Part shown: one piece after another, positions 17,499 to 25,449 of the stretch | Layout: every line of letters starts with the position of its first letter | How positions within the stretch are numbered: the stretch's first letter is position 1 | Assembly: GCA_964203235.1 (NCBI GenBank) | Contig: CAXNLE010000001.1 | Coordinates: 1-64,000, forward strand | Length of the DNA stretch: 64,000 nucleotides | DNA from: BACL27 sp964203235 | GTDB taxonomy: Bacteria; Actinomycetota; Acidimicrobiia; Acidimicrobiales; Ilumatobacteraceae | Reading direction: 5' to 3' | The notes under the pieces: model-generated | What the model was told of the DNA's origin: nothing | What the model saw: only the letters and a program-made list of their open reading frames with translations | The model's database searches: none | Translations under genes and position numbers: made by a program

Positions 17499-17891
17499 TC
17501 AGTGATTGTGATCCTGATGCAGGCGCGCCGCAACGCACGCTTCGGCCTCGTCGACTGATGCATGACACCAGCAGTCGGCACTGCATTCTCCATGAGTCGG
17601 TTTCGTCAGGTCGGCAAACGACTCGGTGAATTCAAGGGCACCTTGCTGCGCCCCGAATTCGGATAGCGCGTAAAATTCGAGGTCCTTCGCCAGGTAACCC
17701 TCTTCCACAAGCCGATCAAGATAGGTGATGCCGATTGTCGCATCGACGCCAAGGAAACGCTCGATGAGGCCAGCATCAACAAGATCGCCGAAGCCTTCAC
17801 CGCGCAACCAGAACATAACCTGAAGGATTTCACTGCGCCAATAAATCGCAGCGAGATGTTCGGTGCGTGGGCTGCGAGCGGATTCGCTCAC
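17499..17891 (-). CDS. Winged-helix-like protein with a Cys/His-rich tail, function unknown
   Basis: A 130-residue protein. Residues 10-95 are helical and resemble a winged helix (IYWRSEILQVMFWLRGEGFG, RLVEEGYLAKDLEFYALSEF). The C-terminal tail has a dense set of possible metal ligands: HGECSADCWCH, a further Cys in EACVAAR, and HQDHNH at the end. It overlaps the small membrane protein gene (17888) by four bases and is followed by PadR. A metal sensor or metallochaperone role is plausible in a locus that lacks HypA/HypB, but this is inference. No named family is recognised. Confidence 0.7.
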   Translation of the reverse strand: MSESARSPRTEHLAAIYWRSEILQVMFWLRGEGFGDLVDAGLIERFLGVDATIGITYLDRLVEEGYLAKDLEFYALSEFGAQQGALEFTESFADLTKPTHGECSADCWCHASVDEAEACVAARLHQDHNH

Positions 17892-18145
17892 CCAACGATC
17901 CTCTCCGCCTTCATCGCCAATCCTTCAAGCACACCTTCGATACCCAACAACTGCTGGTTCACCTTCACTACCGAGGGGCCGATTGATTCGCACTCGGTTT
18001 CGATTGCCCGAACTCCGAAGGTGACTTTCGCCAACGACTTGGCGATTCGTTCCAACGAGCGACTGATAATTATCAGGTAGAAGGAAAGAGCCCCGACAAG
18101 AATGAGCACTTCCAGCACGGTCAGTACTACGAGTTGAGTTGTCAT
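17888..18145 (-). CDS. Small membrane-anchored helical protein, hydrogenase-locus paralogue B
   Basis: An 85-residue protein: N-terminal transmembrane helix (VVLTVLEVLILVGALSFYLI) and a helical tail (SRSLERIAKSLAKVTFGVRA, then QQLLGIEGVLEGLAMKAERI). It shares K-V/I-TFGVRAI and a similar C-terminal ALEG/GVLEG segment with 7362-7622. It overlaps its neighbours on both sides by 1-4 bases. Role unknown. Confidence 0.7.
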   Translation of the reverse strand: MTTQLVVLTVLEVLILVGALSFYLIIISRSLERIAKSLAKVTFGVRAIETECESIGPSVVKVNQQLLGIEGVLEGLAMKAERIVG

Positions 18146-18414
18146 TACTTACCCACCTTCGTCAACACGGTGTCGAGAAACGCATCGTGCTTGAGAGCTT
18201 CATCAGTTAGATGGCCGAGTTCATACGATGTTTGACCCAGCATCCATGTAGTTGCTGTGTTGCGCGCAACTTGCTTTCCAGATTCCCAAATTGCGTTGGC
18301 ACCGCGTTCGATCTTGCGCACCTTCCTGTAAAATATTTGCAACAGAGCAACGGCGACGAGGGCGACTACGAGCCCCAGTGCGAGGGCGATCCACCAGAGT
18401 GATTCAGCGCTCAT
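18145..18414 (-). CDS. Small membrane-anchored helical protein, function unknown
   Basis: An 89-residue protein from the ATG at 18414 (ATGA overlap with the upstream gene stop at 18411). It has one N-terminal transmembrane helix (LWWIALALGLVVALVAVALL) and a charged helical tail (YRKVRKIERGANAIWESGKQ, then ELGHLTDEALKHDAFLDTVL). It is the middle one of three consecutive proteins of 85-90 residues with the same plan. No known family. Confidence 0.68.
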   Translation of the reverse strand: MSAESLWWIALALGLVVALVAVALLQIFYRKVRKIERGANAIWESGKQVARNTATTWMLGQTSYELGHLTDEALKHDAFLDTVLTKVGK

Positions 18415-18683
18415 GATTTTTTCGCCTCTACACCAAGGTGCTTCTGCGCAAGGTGAGTGCGAATCATCCCCGCTGATTCGGTGATACGACGCACAGTTTT
18501 CGTGACGTCGTTTACCGCCCACAAGACTTCAGTGTTGTCGCGTGCTTCGTTAAGCGCAGCGACAATCGACTCAGCCTTTAAGGCCGCCCGGTGTGCGCCT
18601 CGAATCATGAGAAGCAACAAGACCACAACTACGACAACGACCAGACCCCCAATCGTGTATCCCACCAGCCATCCAGTCAACAC
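18411..18683 (-). CDS. Small membrane-anchored helical protein, first gene of the leftward hyp operon
   Basis: A 90-residue protein from the GTG at 18683. AAAGGGGGTC lies six bases before it, so the much longer open frame (to 18962), which would cover the hhyS promoter and start, is rejected. It has one very hydrophobic helix (GGLVVVVVVVLLLLMIRGAH) and a helical tail (AESIVAALNEARDNTEVLWA, TKTVRRITESAGMI). It starts the ten-gene operon that ends with hypE, so its product is made together with the maturation proteins. Confidence 0.68.
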   Translation of the reverse strand: MLTGWLVGYTIGGLVVVVVVVLLLLMIRGAHRAALKAESIVAALNEARDNTEVLWAVNDVTKTVRRITESAGMIRTHLAQKHLGVEAKKS

Positions 18684-18819
18684 GTTTGACCCCCTTTTAC
18701 AAAACTTGATTCTATATGCCCGGTGCATGTAGAGTACCACAAGAGGTAGTACCACACAAGTTGAGAATAGTAACAAAGTGTGAGACCGTTTGGTCGGCTC
18801 ACACCAGAGGGGGCTTAAA
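18684..18819. promoter_or_regulatory. Divergent promoter region between hhyS and the accessory operon
   Basis: A 136-bp region between two divergent operons. It holds two direct copies of AGTACCACA (18733-18741 and 18748-18756, 15-bp period) and an inverted repeat GTGTGAG (18778-18784) / CTCACAC (18798-18804) whose inner bases ACC/GGT can extend the stem. The latter lies just before the hhyS ribosome site (AGAGGGGG at 18806-18813). The direct repeats may be operators, for example for the PadR protein of the locus, and the hairpin a 5'-leader element. I cannot place -35/-10 boxes with confidence. Confidence 0.55.
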
Positions 18820-20049
18820 ATGGCAAGATACACGAAGTTACCACCGAACCATGAACACAGCACGATCCAACCCAAGGCGCGCATCACCGACGGTAACGAT
18901 CCGCTCGCACCACTTGCCTTGCGCAGTCGCAAGCGTGCACGTGGCGCTGACTCGGTGTTCAACGGACCATTGGAGAAGGTCTATCTATTTTGGATTGCAG
19001 GTGCGTCTTGTGATGGTTGCTCTGTCGCCGTCACTGGTGCCACACATCCCCGCATCGAAGATTTGCTTCGCGGCAATATACCAGGACTGCCTCGTATTGA
19101 ACTCATGCACACAGTGCTGTCGGTGGAGTCAGGAGCAGAGTGGATTGAGAATCTTCGCATGGCCGCGGACGGCGAACTTGATGCGCCATACATCATCGCA
19201 TGGGAAGGCTCCATCATGGATGAAACATTCTCTGGTGACTACGGCTATTGGATGGGACTCGGAGAGGAAGAAGACGGTCGCCCAATAACCAGTCTTGAGT
19301 GGCTTGATCGCATGGCACCTGGAGCGGCAGCAATTATCGCCGTAGGTACTTGTGCGTCATGGGGCGGAATCCCCGCAGCGAAGGGCAATCCAACCAACGC
19401 CAAAGGAGTGATGGATCACATAGGCAAGGACTACCGTTCGACACTCGGTCTCCCGGTTATCAATGTGCCGGGATGCGCTCCCGTTGGCGACAACATACTC
19501 GAAACAGCTGCTGCTGCTTTGATGTTTCTCGCTGGTCTGGCACCGTTGCCTGAATTCGATGAACTCGGTCGTCCGGCTTGGTTATTCACCGAGACGGTGC
19601 ATCGTCACTGTCCGCGTGCCGGTTATTACGAGGAAGGCGTGTTCGCCCAGCATTATGGCGACCAGGAATGTCTCGTTGAGTTGGGTTGTTGGGGTCCGGT
19701 GGTGCAATGCAACATTGCCTCGCGCGGTAATTTGGACGGCAACGGCGGGTGCATGAACATGGGTGGAATCTGCATCGGTTGCACGATGCCCGGATTCCCC
19801 GACAAGTTTTCGCCGATCTATGAGCGGCCGCCTGGTGCATTGTTGTCCACCAACACCAACCGTGTGACTGGCGGTTTTGTCCGTCGCTTGCGTACTATCT
19901 CACAGCACGACAAGATGCGATCAACACGTTGGGATGAGACTCGTGAGATACCCAGTGGTTGGGCGCGTTACAAGAGCCAACCGGTTGGCACAGAAAGAGC
20001 CATTCATCGTCTTTATTCCTGGAAACAGCACTCGAAGGTAGGTAAATAA
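18820..20049 (+). CDS. hhyS: [NiFe]-hydrogenase small subunit, group 1h (actinobacterial high-affinity type)
   Basis: A 409-residue electron-transfer subunit. The ATG at 18820 follows AGAGGGGG by six bases. Fe-S ligand motifs in order: GASCDGCSVAV (C64, D65, C67), GTCASWGG, VPGCAPVGDN, HRHCPRAGYYEEG, ECLVELGCWGPVVQCN, and CMNMGGICIGCTMPGFPD. The AWEGSIMDE block is typical of the group formerly called group 5. No twin-arginine signal peptide is visible, so the enzyme should be cytoplasmic-side. In the studied group 1h enzyme the proximal cluster has three Cys and one Asp ligand; the CDGC motif would fit, but the assignment of the Asp is from memory of the family. It probably oxidises atmospheric or low-level H2 aerobically. 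Confidence 0.93.
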   Translation: MARYTKLPPNHEHSTIQPKARITDGNDPLAPLALRSRKRARGADSVFNGPLEKVYLFWIAGASCDGCSVAVTGATHPRIEDLLRGNIPGLPRIELMHTVLSVESGAEWIENLRMAADGELDAPYIIAWEGSIMDETFSGDYGYWMGLGEEEDGRPITSLEWLDRMAPGAAAIIAVGTCASWGGIPAAKGNPTNAKGVMDHIGKDYRSTLGLPVINVPGCAPVGDNILETAAAALMFLAGLAPLPEFDELGRPAWLFTETVHRHCPRAGYYEEGVFAQHYGDQECLVELGCWGPVVQCNIASRGNLDGNGGCMNMGGICIGCTMPGFPDKFSPIYERPPGALLSTNTNRVTGGFVRRLRTISQHDKMRSTRWDETREIPSGWARYKSQPVGTERAIHRLYSWKQHSKVGK

Positions 20050-20051
20050 AC

Positions 20052-21929
20052 ATGTGTTTCAAAAATCTTCCGATTGAGTTTGACGAAAACGGTAAAGCGC
20101 ATCTTCGTAATGGTGTCGTCAGCCCTTACTCGGTGACGACGGCCGAGCCGAAAAGTTTTGTGCGTAAGGCAAAGTCTGTTGGAGCCATGGAGGCACCACC
20201 TCAACTTCGCGAGTGGAATATCGATCCCGTTACTCGCGTCGCTGGTGCTCTCGCTGTTCATACGGTCCTCGATTTGCAGTCGCGCACTGCCGTGGAGGCC
20301 CACTCCATGGCAATGCTTTTCCGTGGTTATGAAATTATTCTCCAAGGTCGCGATCCGCGCGATGCCATTGATATTTCTTCGCGCGCTTGTGGAGTGTGCG
20401 GTGGAGTGCATTCCACAGTCTCCTCGATGGCGGTGGAAATGGCATTCGGAATAACGCCGCCGCCGCTTGGCGTGCTTGTGCGAAACCTAGGCGAAGTCGC
20501 TGAGATGTTCTACGACCATCCGCTGCACCTTGGCTTGCTCGCTGGTCCTGATTATTCGACAGCGATTGTTTCAGTTACCAACCCTGAGTTGGTGAAGTTG
20601 GCCGAGCGCACTTCGGCTCCGCATTCGGATGTGCACGGTTTCAAAACGATCAAAGACATCATGGACGGGTTCAACCCACTAGAGGGATCGATATATCTAG
20701 AGGCACTTGAGTACACACGGATTGCCCGTGTGATGTGCTCGCTGATGTATGGCAAGTACCCACACCCGTCAACGCTTGTGCCCGGTGGCGTGTCAACCAA
20801 AATTTCTACGTCGACCTTCAATGAGTTCTATGCAAACCTTGCCAAGATTTTTGATTACGCCAAGCGTCTTGCAGGTATCTGGGACGACATTTGCGACTTC
20901 TTTCTCGATGCCAATCCAGCGTATGCGCAGGTTGGTGCGCGACCGTCCAACCTCATCCAGACCGGTATCTGGGACGATCCTGCGGTATACGACGCCACGT
21001 ACAAGAACATCGATGCGTGGGGCCAGGCACGTTTCTCGGCACCTGGAATCATCTTGGATGGCAAGTTGATCACGACCAAGTTGACTCAGATTAATATGGG
21101 CATTGAAGAGTTCGTCGAGCACTCGTTCTATGACGATTGGACTGGTAAGAGTCCGCAGCGTTTCGAGACCGACATGCTCGGTAATCCTTTGTCGCCATAC
21201 CACGCATGGAACAAGGTCACCATCCCTCGTGCTGAGGGTCGCAGTTTCAAGGAGAAATATTCTTGGGGTACCGCACCGCGCTGGGATCGCATTGCAATGG
21301 AGACTGGCGTCTACGGTCGCATGTGGACCACGGCTCTTGCACAACAGTTGCCTGCCAATCCATATCTGGAAGCAACGGGCTCGGGTTTACGTATCACGCT
21401 TCCACGGCATGAACTACCAGAAATGGAACTTCACTGGAAAGTGCCGGTCGTGCTCAACGCATTTGAGCGTAATCGCGGTCGAGCCTACGGCGTAGCGTTT
21501 ACCGCCGCCATCGGCATGATGTGTCTTGACCGTGCGTTCAAGTACTGGCGTCAGGGTGAGACAGCAGTGTCCACTCCTTACACGGTGCCCAAGGATGAGC
21601 GTGTCTCAGTAGGTGTGTGGGAAGCCGGTCGTGGTTATCTCACGCATCACATGCACATGGACAAGGGCAAGTTGATCAACTATCAGATCAATACGCCATC
21701 TACGTGGAACGCTTCGCCGAGGGATCCTTTTGGCAAGCCGGGGCCTTACGAAGAGGCGATCGTCGGCACACCAATTCTCGAATCGTTGGCAGATGATGAC
21801 ATCAAGGGAATAGACATCCTGCGTGCCATTCGAAGTTTTGACCCGTGCATGCCGTGCACCACCCACATGGACACTGGGCGGGGCATTATCACGCGCGAAG
21901 TTAACTCTTGTAGTTGCACCTTGGAGTGA
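20052..21929 (+). CDS. hhyL: [NiFe]-hydrogenase large subunit, group 1h (actinobacterial high-affinity type)
   Basis: A 625-residue catalytic subunit. The L1 nickel-binding motif is SRACGVCGGVHS (C113, C116, H120) and the L2 motif DPCMPCTTH (C599, C602, H605). A 20-residue C-terminal extension after H605 is the peptide removed by the maturation protease after metal insertion; unusually it includes CSC. The N-terminal block WNIDPVTRVAGALAV is the family start of the mature core. The gene begins two bases after the hhyS stop and overlaps the next gene by four bases (GTGA). It forms the H2-splitting heterodimer with HhyS. Confidence 0.95.
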   Translation: MCFKNLPIEFDENGKAHLRNGVVSPYSVTTAEPKSFVRKAKSVGAMEAPPQLREWNIDPVTRVAGALAVHTVLDLQSRTAVEAHSMAMLFRGYEIILQGRDPRDAIDISSRACGVCGGVHSTVSSMAVEMAFGITPPPLGVLVRNLGEVAEMFYDHPLHLGLLAGPDYSTAIVSVTNPELVKLAERTSAPHSDVHGFKTIKDIMDGFNPLEGSIYLEALEYTRIARVMCSLMYGKYPHPSTLVPGGVSTKISTSTFNEFYANLAKIFDYAKRLAGIWDDICDFFLDANPAYAQVGARPSNLIQTGIWDDPAVYDATYKNIDAWGQARFSAPGIILDGKLITTKLTQINMGIEEFVEHSFYDDWTGKSPQRFETDMLGNPLSPYHAWNKVTIPRAEGRSFKEKYSWGTAPRWDRIAMETGVYGRMWTTALAQQLPANPYLEATGSGLRITLPRHELPEMELHWKVPVVLNAFERNRGRAYGVAFTAAIGMMCLDRAFKYWRQGETAVSTPYTVPKDERVSVGVWEAGRGYLTHHMHMDKGKLINYQINTPSTWNASPRDPFGKPGPYEEAIVGTPILESLADDDIKGIDILRAIRSFDPCMPCTTHMDTGRGIITREVNSCSCTLE

Positions 21930-22540
21930 GCGACCGCCAATACACGCCAACTCCCGGGTCTGATCTTGCGGCGACGCCAGGTCTTGAGAATCGAGATCGC
22001 CACATTGATTTGCTCCTTGGACCAGGTGCGCAGGTGCGTGCCGGCGTTCAACGTGAAGAAGGTTGTATTTTCGTCGCGGGTATCGGGTTGCCTTTTTTAC
22101 GGGATCTTGATTTCGGGATGAATTGGCTCGCTCTGGCATCTGAATTTGAGTGGCCGGACAACGTCGTGCTCGAGGACATGTCCTATGCCGCTCACCGCGC
22201 GATGCACCGTCTCCAGGAAGTAAAGCCGTCGAAGTTGATACTTGTCGCCTGTATGCCCAGAGGGGTCGACGTAGCGGGTACTATCCGTCGTTATCGGATT
22301 GAGGACCTGCCGCCGCTTGACGTGGTTGATGTGCACGAACGTCTCGTCGAGGCGGTTGGCGGCATCGTTGATCTCGACCATACAATCGCAGTGTGCCGCT
22401 ACTGGAAAGCGCTACCAGACGACACGACCGTCATTGAGGTGGAGCCCGCCGAACAAAATTTTGGGCTTGGTTTTTCACCGCAAGTCGAAGTCGCCGTCGG
22501 TAAAGTCATTGGAATAGTTCGTGACGAGGTGAGCAGGTGA
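21926..22540 (+). CDS. HycI/HupD-like protein, probably altered hydrogenase maturation protease paralogue
   Basis: A 204-residue protein from the GTG at 21926 (4-base overlap with hhyL). Residues 45 on follow the HycI/HupD fold: FVAGIGLPFLRDLDFG in place of GxGNxLxxDDGFG, LEDMSYAAHRAMHRLQEVKP, LILVACMPRG, and a C-terminal AVGKVIGIV helix. The Asn of the first motif is replaced (GIGLPF), and the glycine-rich second motif of true proteases is missing, though an Asp and several His remain. It may be a chaperone or an inactive partner of the clear protease at 23579-24118. Confidence 0.7.
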   Translation: MSDRQYTPTPGSDLAATPGLENRDRHIDLLLGPGAQVRAGVQREEGCIFVAGIGLPFLRDLDFGMNWLALASEFEWPDNVVLEDMSYAAHRAMHRLQEVKPSKLILVACMPRGVDVAGTIRRYRIEDLPPLDVVDVHERLVEAVGGIVDLDHTIAVCRYWKALPDDTTVIEVEPAEQNFGLGFSPQVEVAVGKVIGIVRDEVSR

Positions 22541-23094
22541 ACGAGGAGTTACCGTTCTACGAGATTCTTGATCATGTTTCCGAACTCGTCGAGGAAGCGA
22601 TGGCGGATCCCAAAGTAGCTTCGAAATTACAAGAGATACTTGATTGGCTTGATGCGTTCCATCGCGAAGGCATCGGGAGTCTTGTTGAGATGATCCGTGA
22701 TTGGAGGGGAGAACTCTTTCTTGAGCGTGCTGCGGCCAACCCAGCAGTCAACGCTCTGCTCGGGTTTTATGGGCTTGGTGTTGATCTTGACCAGGTGCAG
22801 ACGCATCGAACGGTGCAAATGGCTCTTGACGACGTGCGTCCCTATGTACATAGCCACGGTGGCGACATTGAAGTACTGGAGATCAGTGACGGAGTCGTGC
22901 GTCTGCAAATGCACGGAACGTGCGATGGATGTACCGCATCGGATGTGACGATTACGGAGCGCATCGAGGTTGTGTTGCATGAGAAGTGGCCACAGTTCCG
23001 TCGAGTCGAAGTAGAGAAGGCGACAGCCGATCCACATCCGCCCCCCAGCGGCACGATTACGACCGGTCTGCGCATATCGCACGCCAAGCAGTGA
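22537..23094 (+). CDS. NifU C-terminal-domain Fe-S scaffold-like protein
   Basis: A 185-residue protein. The first 85 residues are helical and unassigned. Residues 95-165 form a NifU-type domain: VRPYVHSHGGDIEVLEISDG, then HGTCDGCTASDVTIT with the two-Cys motif CDGC, and a helix VVLHEKWPQFRRVEV. It probably supplies or holds Fe-S clusters for HhyS, which needs several. GTGA overlap with the gene before and with the gene after. The N-terminal domain is not that of standard NifU or Nfu. Confidence 0.85.
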   Translation: MNEELPFYEILDHVSELVEEAMADPKVASKLQEILDWLDAFHREGIGSLVEMIRDWRGELFLERAAANPAVNALLGFYGLGVDLDQVQTHRTVQMALDDVRPYVHSHGGDIEVLEISDGVVRLQMHGTCDGCTASDVTITERIEVVLHEKWPQFRRVEVEKATADPHPPPSGTITTGLRISHAKQ

Positions 23095-23582
23095 GCATTA
23101 ACGAGGATGACGAAATCCAAAGGCTCTGCTTCACGGCACGTGCCTTAGCACAGACTCACCCGTTGTCCGAGAGTGCGTATCGCTATAGAACGCAATTCAT
23201 CGAGTCGGAGAAAAAACGTCAACCTAATAACGATTTCGTCGACTGGGCATCGAATGCTGTGTTACTTGGATATTGTCTGCGCCGCACCGAGGAAGCAGCC
23301 GTTAATTATCTGTGTGAGGTCACAACGAGTGATCTCGAACTACTTTCAACACGCGCCGCGACAACGAGTACAGTGCTGCGAAGCGGAAATGCGGATGCAG
23401 TGACCTTGCTCGGATCCGAGACGGTTGTTTTGGCTCTTGACCGACTAATCGCCACTGAACTCGACAAGCGGTGGGACACCGCCCACGCGTACACGAGTCA
23501 AGAAGATTGGAAACTATTCGAAGACTATCTAGCATGGGCGGTGGTGCACGGTTACTGCCTGCGAATCTCAGAAACACAATGA
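23091..23582 (+). CDS. Hydrogenase-operon protein of unknown function
   Basis: A 164-residue, apparently soluble, mostly helical protein from the GTG at 23091 (overlap with the NifU-like gene stop). Recognisable features: NNDFVDWASNAVLLGYCLRR and, near the C-terminus, LFEDYLAWAVVHGYCLRISE. These two copies of an (A)x(V)xxGYCLR motif suggest an internal duplication. No family is recognised. It is locked in the hhy operon by 4-base overlaps at both ends, so a hydrogenase-related role is likely. Confidence 0.65.
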   Translation: MSINEDDEIQRLCFTARALAQTHPLSESAYRYRTQFIESEKKRQPNNDFVDWASNAVLLGYCLRRTEEAAVNYLCEVTTSDLELLSTRAATTSTVLRSGNADAVTLLGSETVVLALDRLIATELDKRWDTAHAYTSQEDWKLFEDYLAWAVVHGYCLRISETQ

Positions 23583-24118
23583 CCGACGTTGGCGAACAGA
23601 CAACACAGACAACACGTAAACGTGTGCTGATTGCGGGAGTTGGCAACGTGTTGCAGGTCGACGATGGGTTTGGCGTCGAACTGGCACGTCGCCTGACGAC
23701 CATGACCTGGCCTGACAACATCGTCATCTGCGAAACTGGTATCGGGGGCATACATCTGGTGCATGAGTTGATGGCTGGCTACGATGTTCTCATTGTTCTT
23801 GACGCCGTTGATCGCGGGAGGTCACCAGGCACCGTTTTACTTATCGAACCCGAGGTGATCGATGTGCACGAATTGGGTCTGCTCGACCGACATGATCTGC
23901 TTGCCGATATGCATTTAGCGACGCCAGATCGGGCGATGACGGTTGCCCGAGCACTTGGGGTGTTGCCGGAGAAAGTCTTGATCCTCGGTTGTCAGCCTGT
24001 GGAGATAAACCGACTTGGCATCGGTCTGAGTCATGTGGTCGAATACGCGCTTGATGTCGCCGTAATTGAACTATTGCGATGTCTTCGTGCGATGGATGCT
24101 TTTCCGATGGCGCAATGA
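23579..24118 (+). CDS. Hydrogenase maturation protease (HycI/HupD family)
   Basis: A 179-residue peptidase that removes the C-terminal peptide of the large subunit after nickel insertion. Motifs: VLIAGVGNVLQVDDGFGVEL (metal-binding Asp), ICETGIGGIHLVHELM, LIVLDAVDRG, the His block DMHLATPDRAM and LGCQPVEINRLGIGLS. The ATG at 23579 overlaps the previous stop (ATGA). The intact active-site pattern makes it the working protease of the locus, unlike its neighbour 21926-22540. Confidence 0.9.
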   Translation: MTDVGEQTTQTTRKRVLIAGVGNVLQVDDGFGVELARRLTTMTWPDNIVICETGIGGIHLVHELMAGYDVLIVLDAVDRGRSPGTVLLIEPEVIDVHELGLLDRHDLLADMHLATPDRAMTVARALGVLPEKVLILGCQPVEINRLGIGLSHVVEYALDVAVIELLRCLRAMDAFPMAQ

Positions 24119-25449
24119 GTGACACGACTCAGCACCTCGACCTCCGTGCACGCGTGCGGGTACTGAGACAAGCACACGAAGCGATTGATCCCGTGGTCCA
24201 GTGCGACGAGTGGGCATTGTCTGCTTTCAGACTCGGCGTTGCAGCATCAGAAATTGCCGTTCGCCCTGACGACGTACGCGAACCAATGGATCTTCTACAG
24301 AAGGCAGCGATGATCCTCGATGAACGTCGTGCACCACTTGAACATGCGCGTATTCTTACCGCACTTGCGGCATGCAAGCGCGCGGTCGGCGATACACACG
24401 GCGCAACTGAACACTTCCGTCGGGCACTCGGTCTAATGGAGGGTCGGGTATCGGCAGTAGAAGAAGGGACGGCACATTCAAACCTTGGACAGGCATTAAC
24501 TGAGCTTGGTCGTGCCGATCTGGCCATTGAACACCTCAATCGTGCAGTTGCACTCATCGGGCAGGAACCGTCCACAGCACTCGAACACACAAATAGGTAT
24601 GTTCTCAAAGGCGAAGCACGACGTGTGCTTCTCGCTGCACTAATTAATAGGGGCTCTGCGTTCCAGGAGCTGGGAAGCGGGGAAGACCTCGCCAAGGCAA
24701 TGAATGATTACCGTTTTGTGATCGACGCCTCCAATCCAGAAGAGGCTCCGTTGCAGGCTGGAATGGCTCACCACGCCTTGGGAACAGTTCAGAAGGCACT
24801 CGGCAATCTTGATTCTGCACTTTTGTCGTTCGAACGAAGTAATCAAATTCTCACACCGTCGACATTCCCGATGCAGCATGCCGTCGGTCGTTTCAACACT
24901 GCGATAACCGCGGAGGCGATCGGCACACCTGCCGATTTGCGCCGAGCCTACCGTGAGGTAGGAGTGGCGCTCAATATTTTTGATCAGCGGTTACACCGTG
25001 CGCAGTGGGAGAGTGCCTTCGATGTTCGTCAGCGGATAGTGGCGGAGTTGTTGCGGCTGGCCCCCGAGATGTCGCTATCCGATCATGAAGTTGCGAGCCT
25101 TGTCGAGGTTGATTCGGTGAAGCGGGCAACTCTTGTACGCGACTTCATGCGTCGAATCGACCAGTTACCGCGCCAGCAACGAGCCGATGAGCTGCTCGAC
25201 TTTTTTGATTCTGCATCTCGACACGATCGGTATGGCGAGGTGGTGAGTGTGTTGATGCCGGTACTCATGGAACTCCCCGATGCACTACTAGCCGACGCAC
25301 TGAGTGCACTCGTTGCATCGCACATTGAGCAGTCTGACAGGGAGCGACTCAATAATTTGGTCGACAATGTTGTGCAGGAGGTACTTCATGGTCCACAGCG
25401 AGTGCGAGTCCGAGACATTCTTGAACACTTCGGTTGGCAGCGACCTTGA
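24115..25449 (+). CDS. Tetratricopeptide-repeat protein
   Basis: A 444-residue helical protein from the ATG at 24115 (ATGA overlap with the protease gene). The central part (residues 70-260) shows TPR-like repeats such as DTHGATEHFRRALGLMEGRV, GQALTELGRADLAIEHLNRA and GTVQKALGNLDSALLSFERS. The C-terminal third is helical and unassigned (LVEVDSVKRATLVRDFMRRI). TPR proteins are scaffolds for protein assembly; here it probably serves hydrogenase assembly or its electron partner. It is part of the hhy operon, and the next gene starts inside it. Confidence 0.82.
   Translation: MSDTTQHLDLRARVRVLRQAHEAIDPVVQCDEWALSAFRLGVAASEIAVRPDDVREPMDLLQKAAMILDERRAPLEHARILTALAACKRAVGDTHGATEHFRRALGLMEGRVSAVEEGTAHSNLGQALTELGRADLAIEHLNRAVALIGQEPSTALEHTNRYVLKGEARRVLLAALINRGSAFQELGSGEDLAKAMNDYRFVIDASNPEEAPLQAGMAHHALGTVQKALGNLDSALLSFERSNQILTPSTFPMQHAVGRFNTAITAEAIGTPADLRRAYREVGVALNIFDQRLHRAQWESAFDVRQRIVAELLRLAPEMSLSDHEVASLVEVDSVKRATLVRDFMRRIDQLPRQQRADELLDFFDSASRHDRYGEVVSVLMPVLMELPDALLADALSALVASHIEQSDRERLNNLVDNVVQEVLHGPQRVRVRDILEHFGWQRP

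Noticed and set aside
18684..18962. N-terminal extension of the 18411-18683 protein
   Set aside because: It would cover the hhyS promoter and start; a strong AAAGGGGG site directly before the GTG at 18683 fixes a shorter protein.
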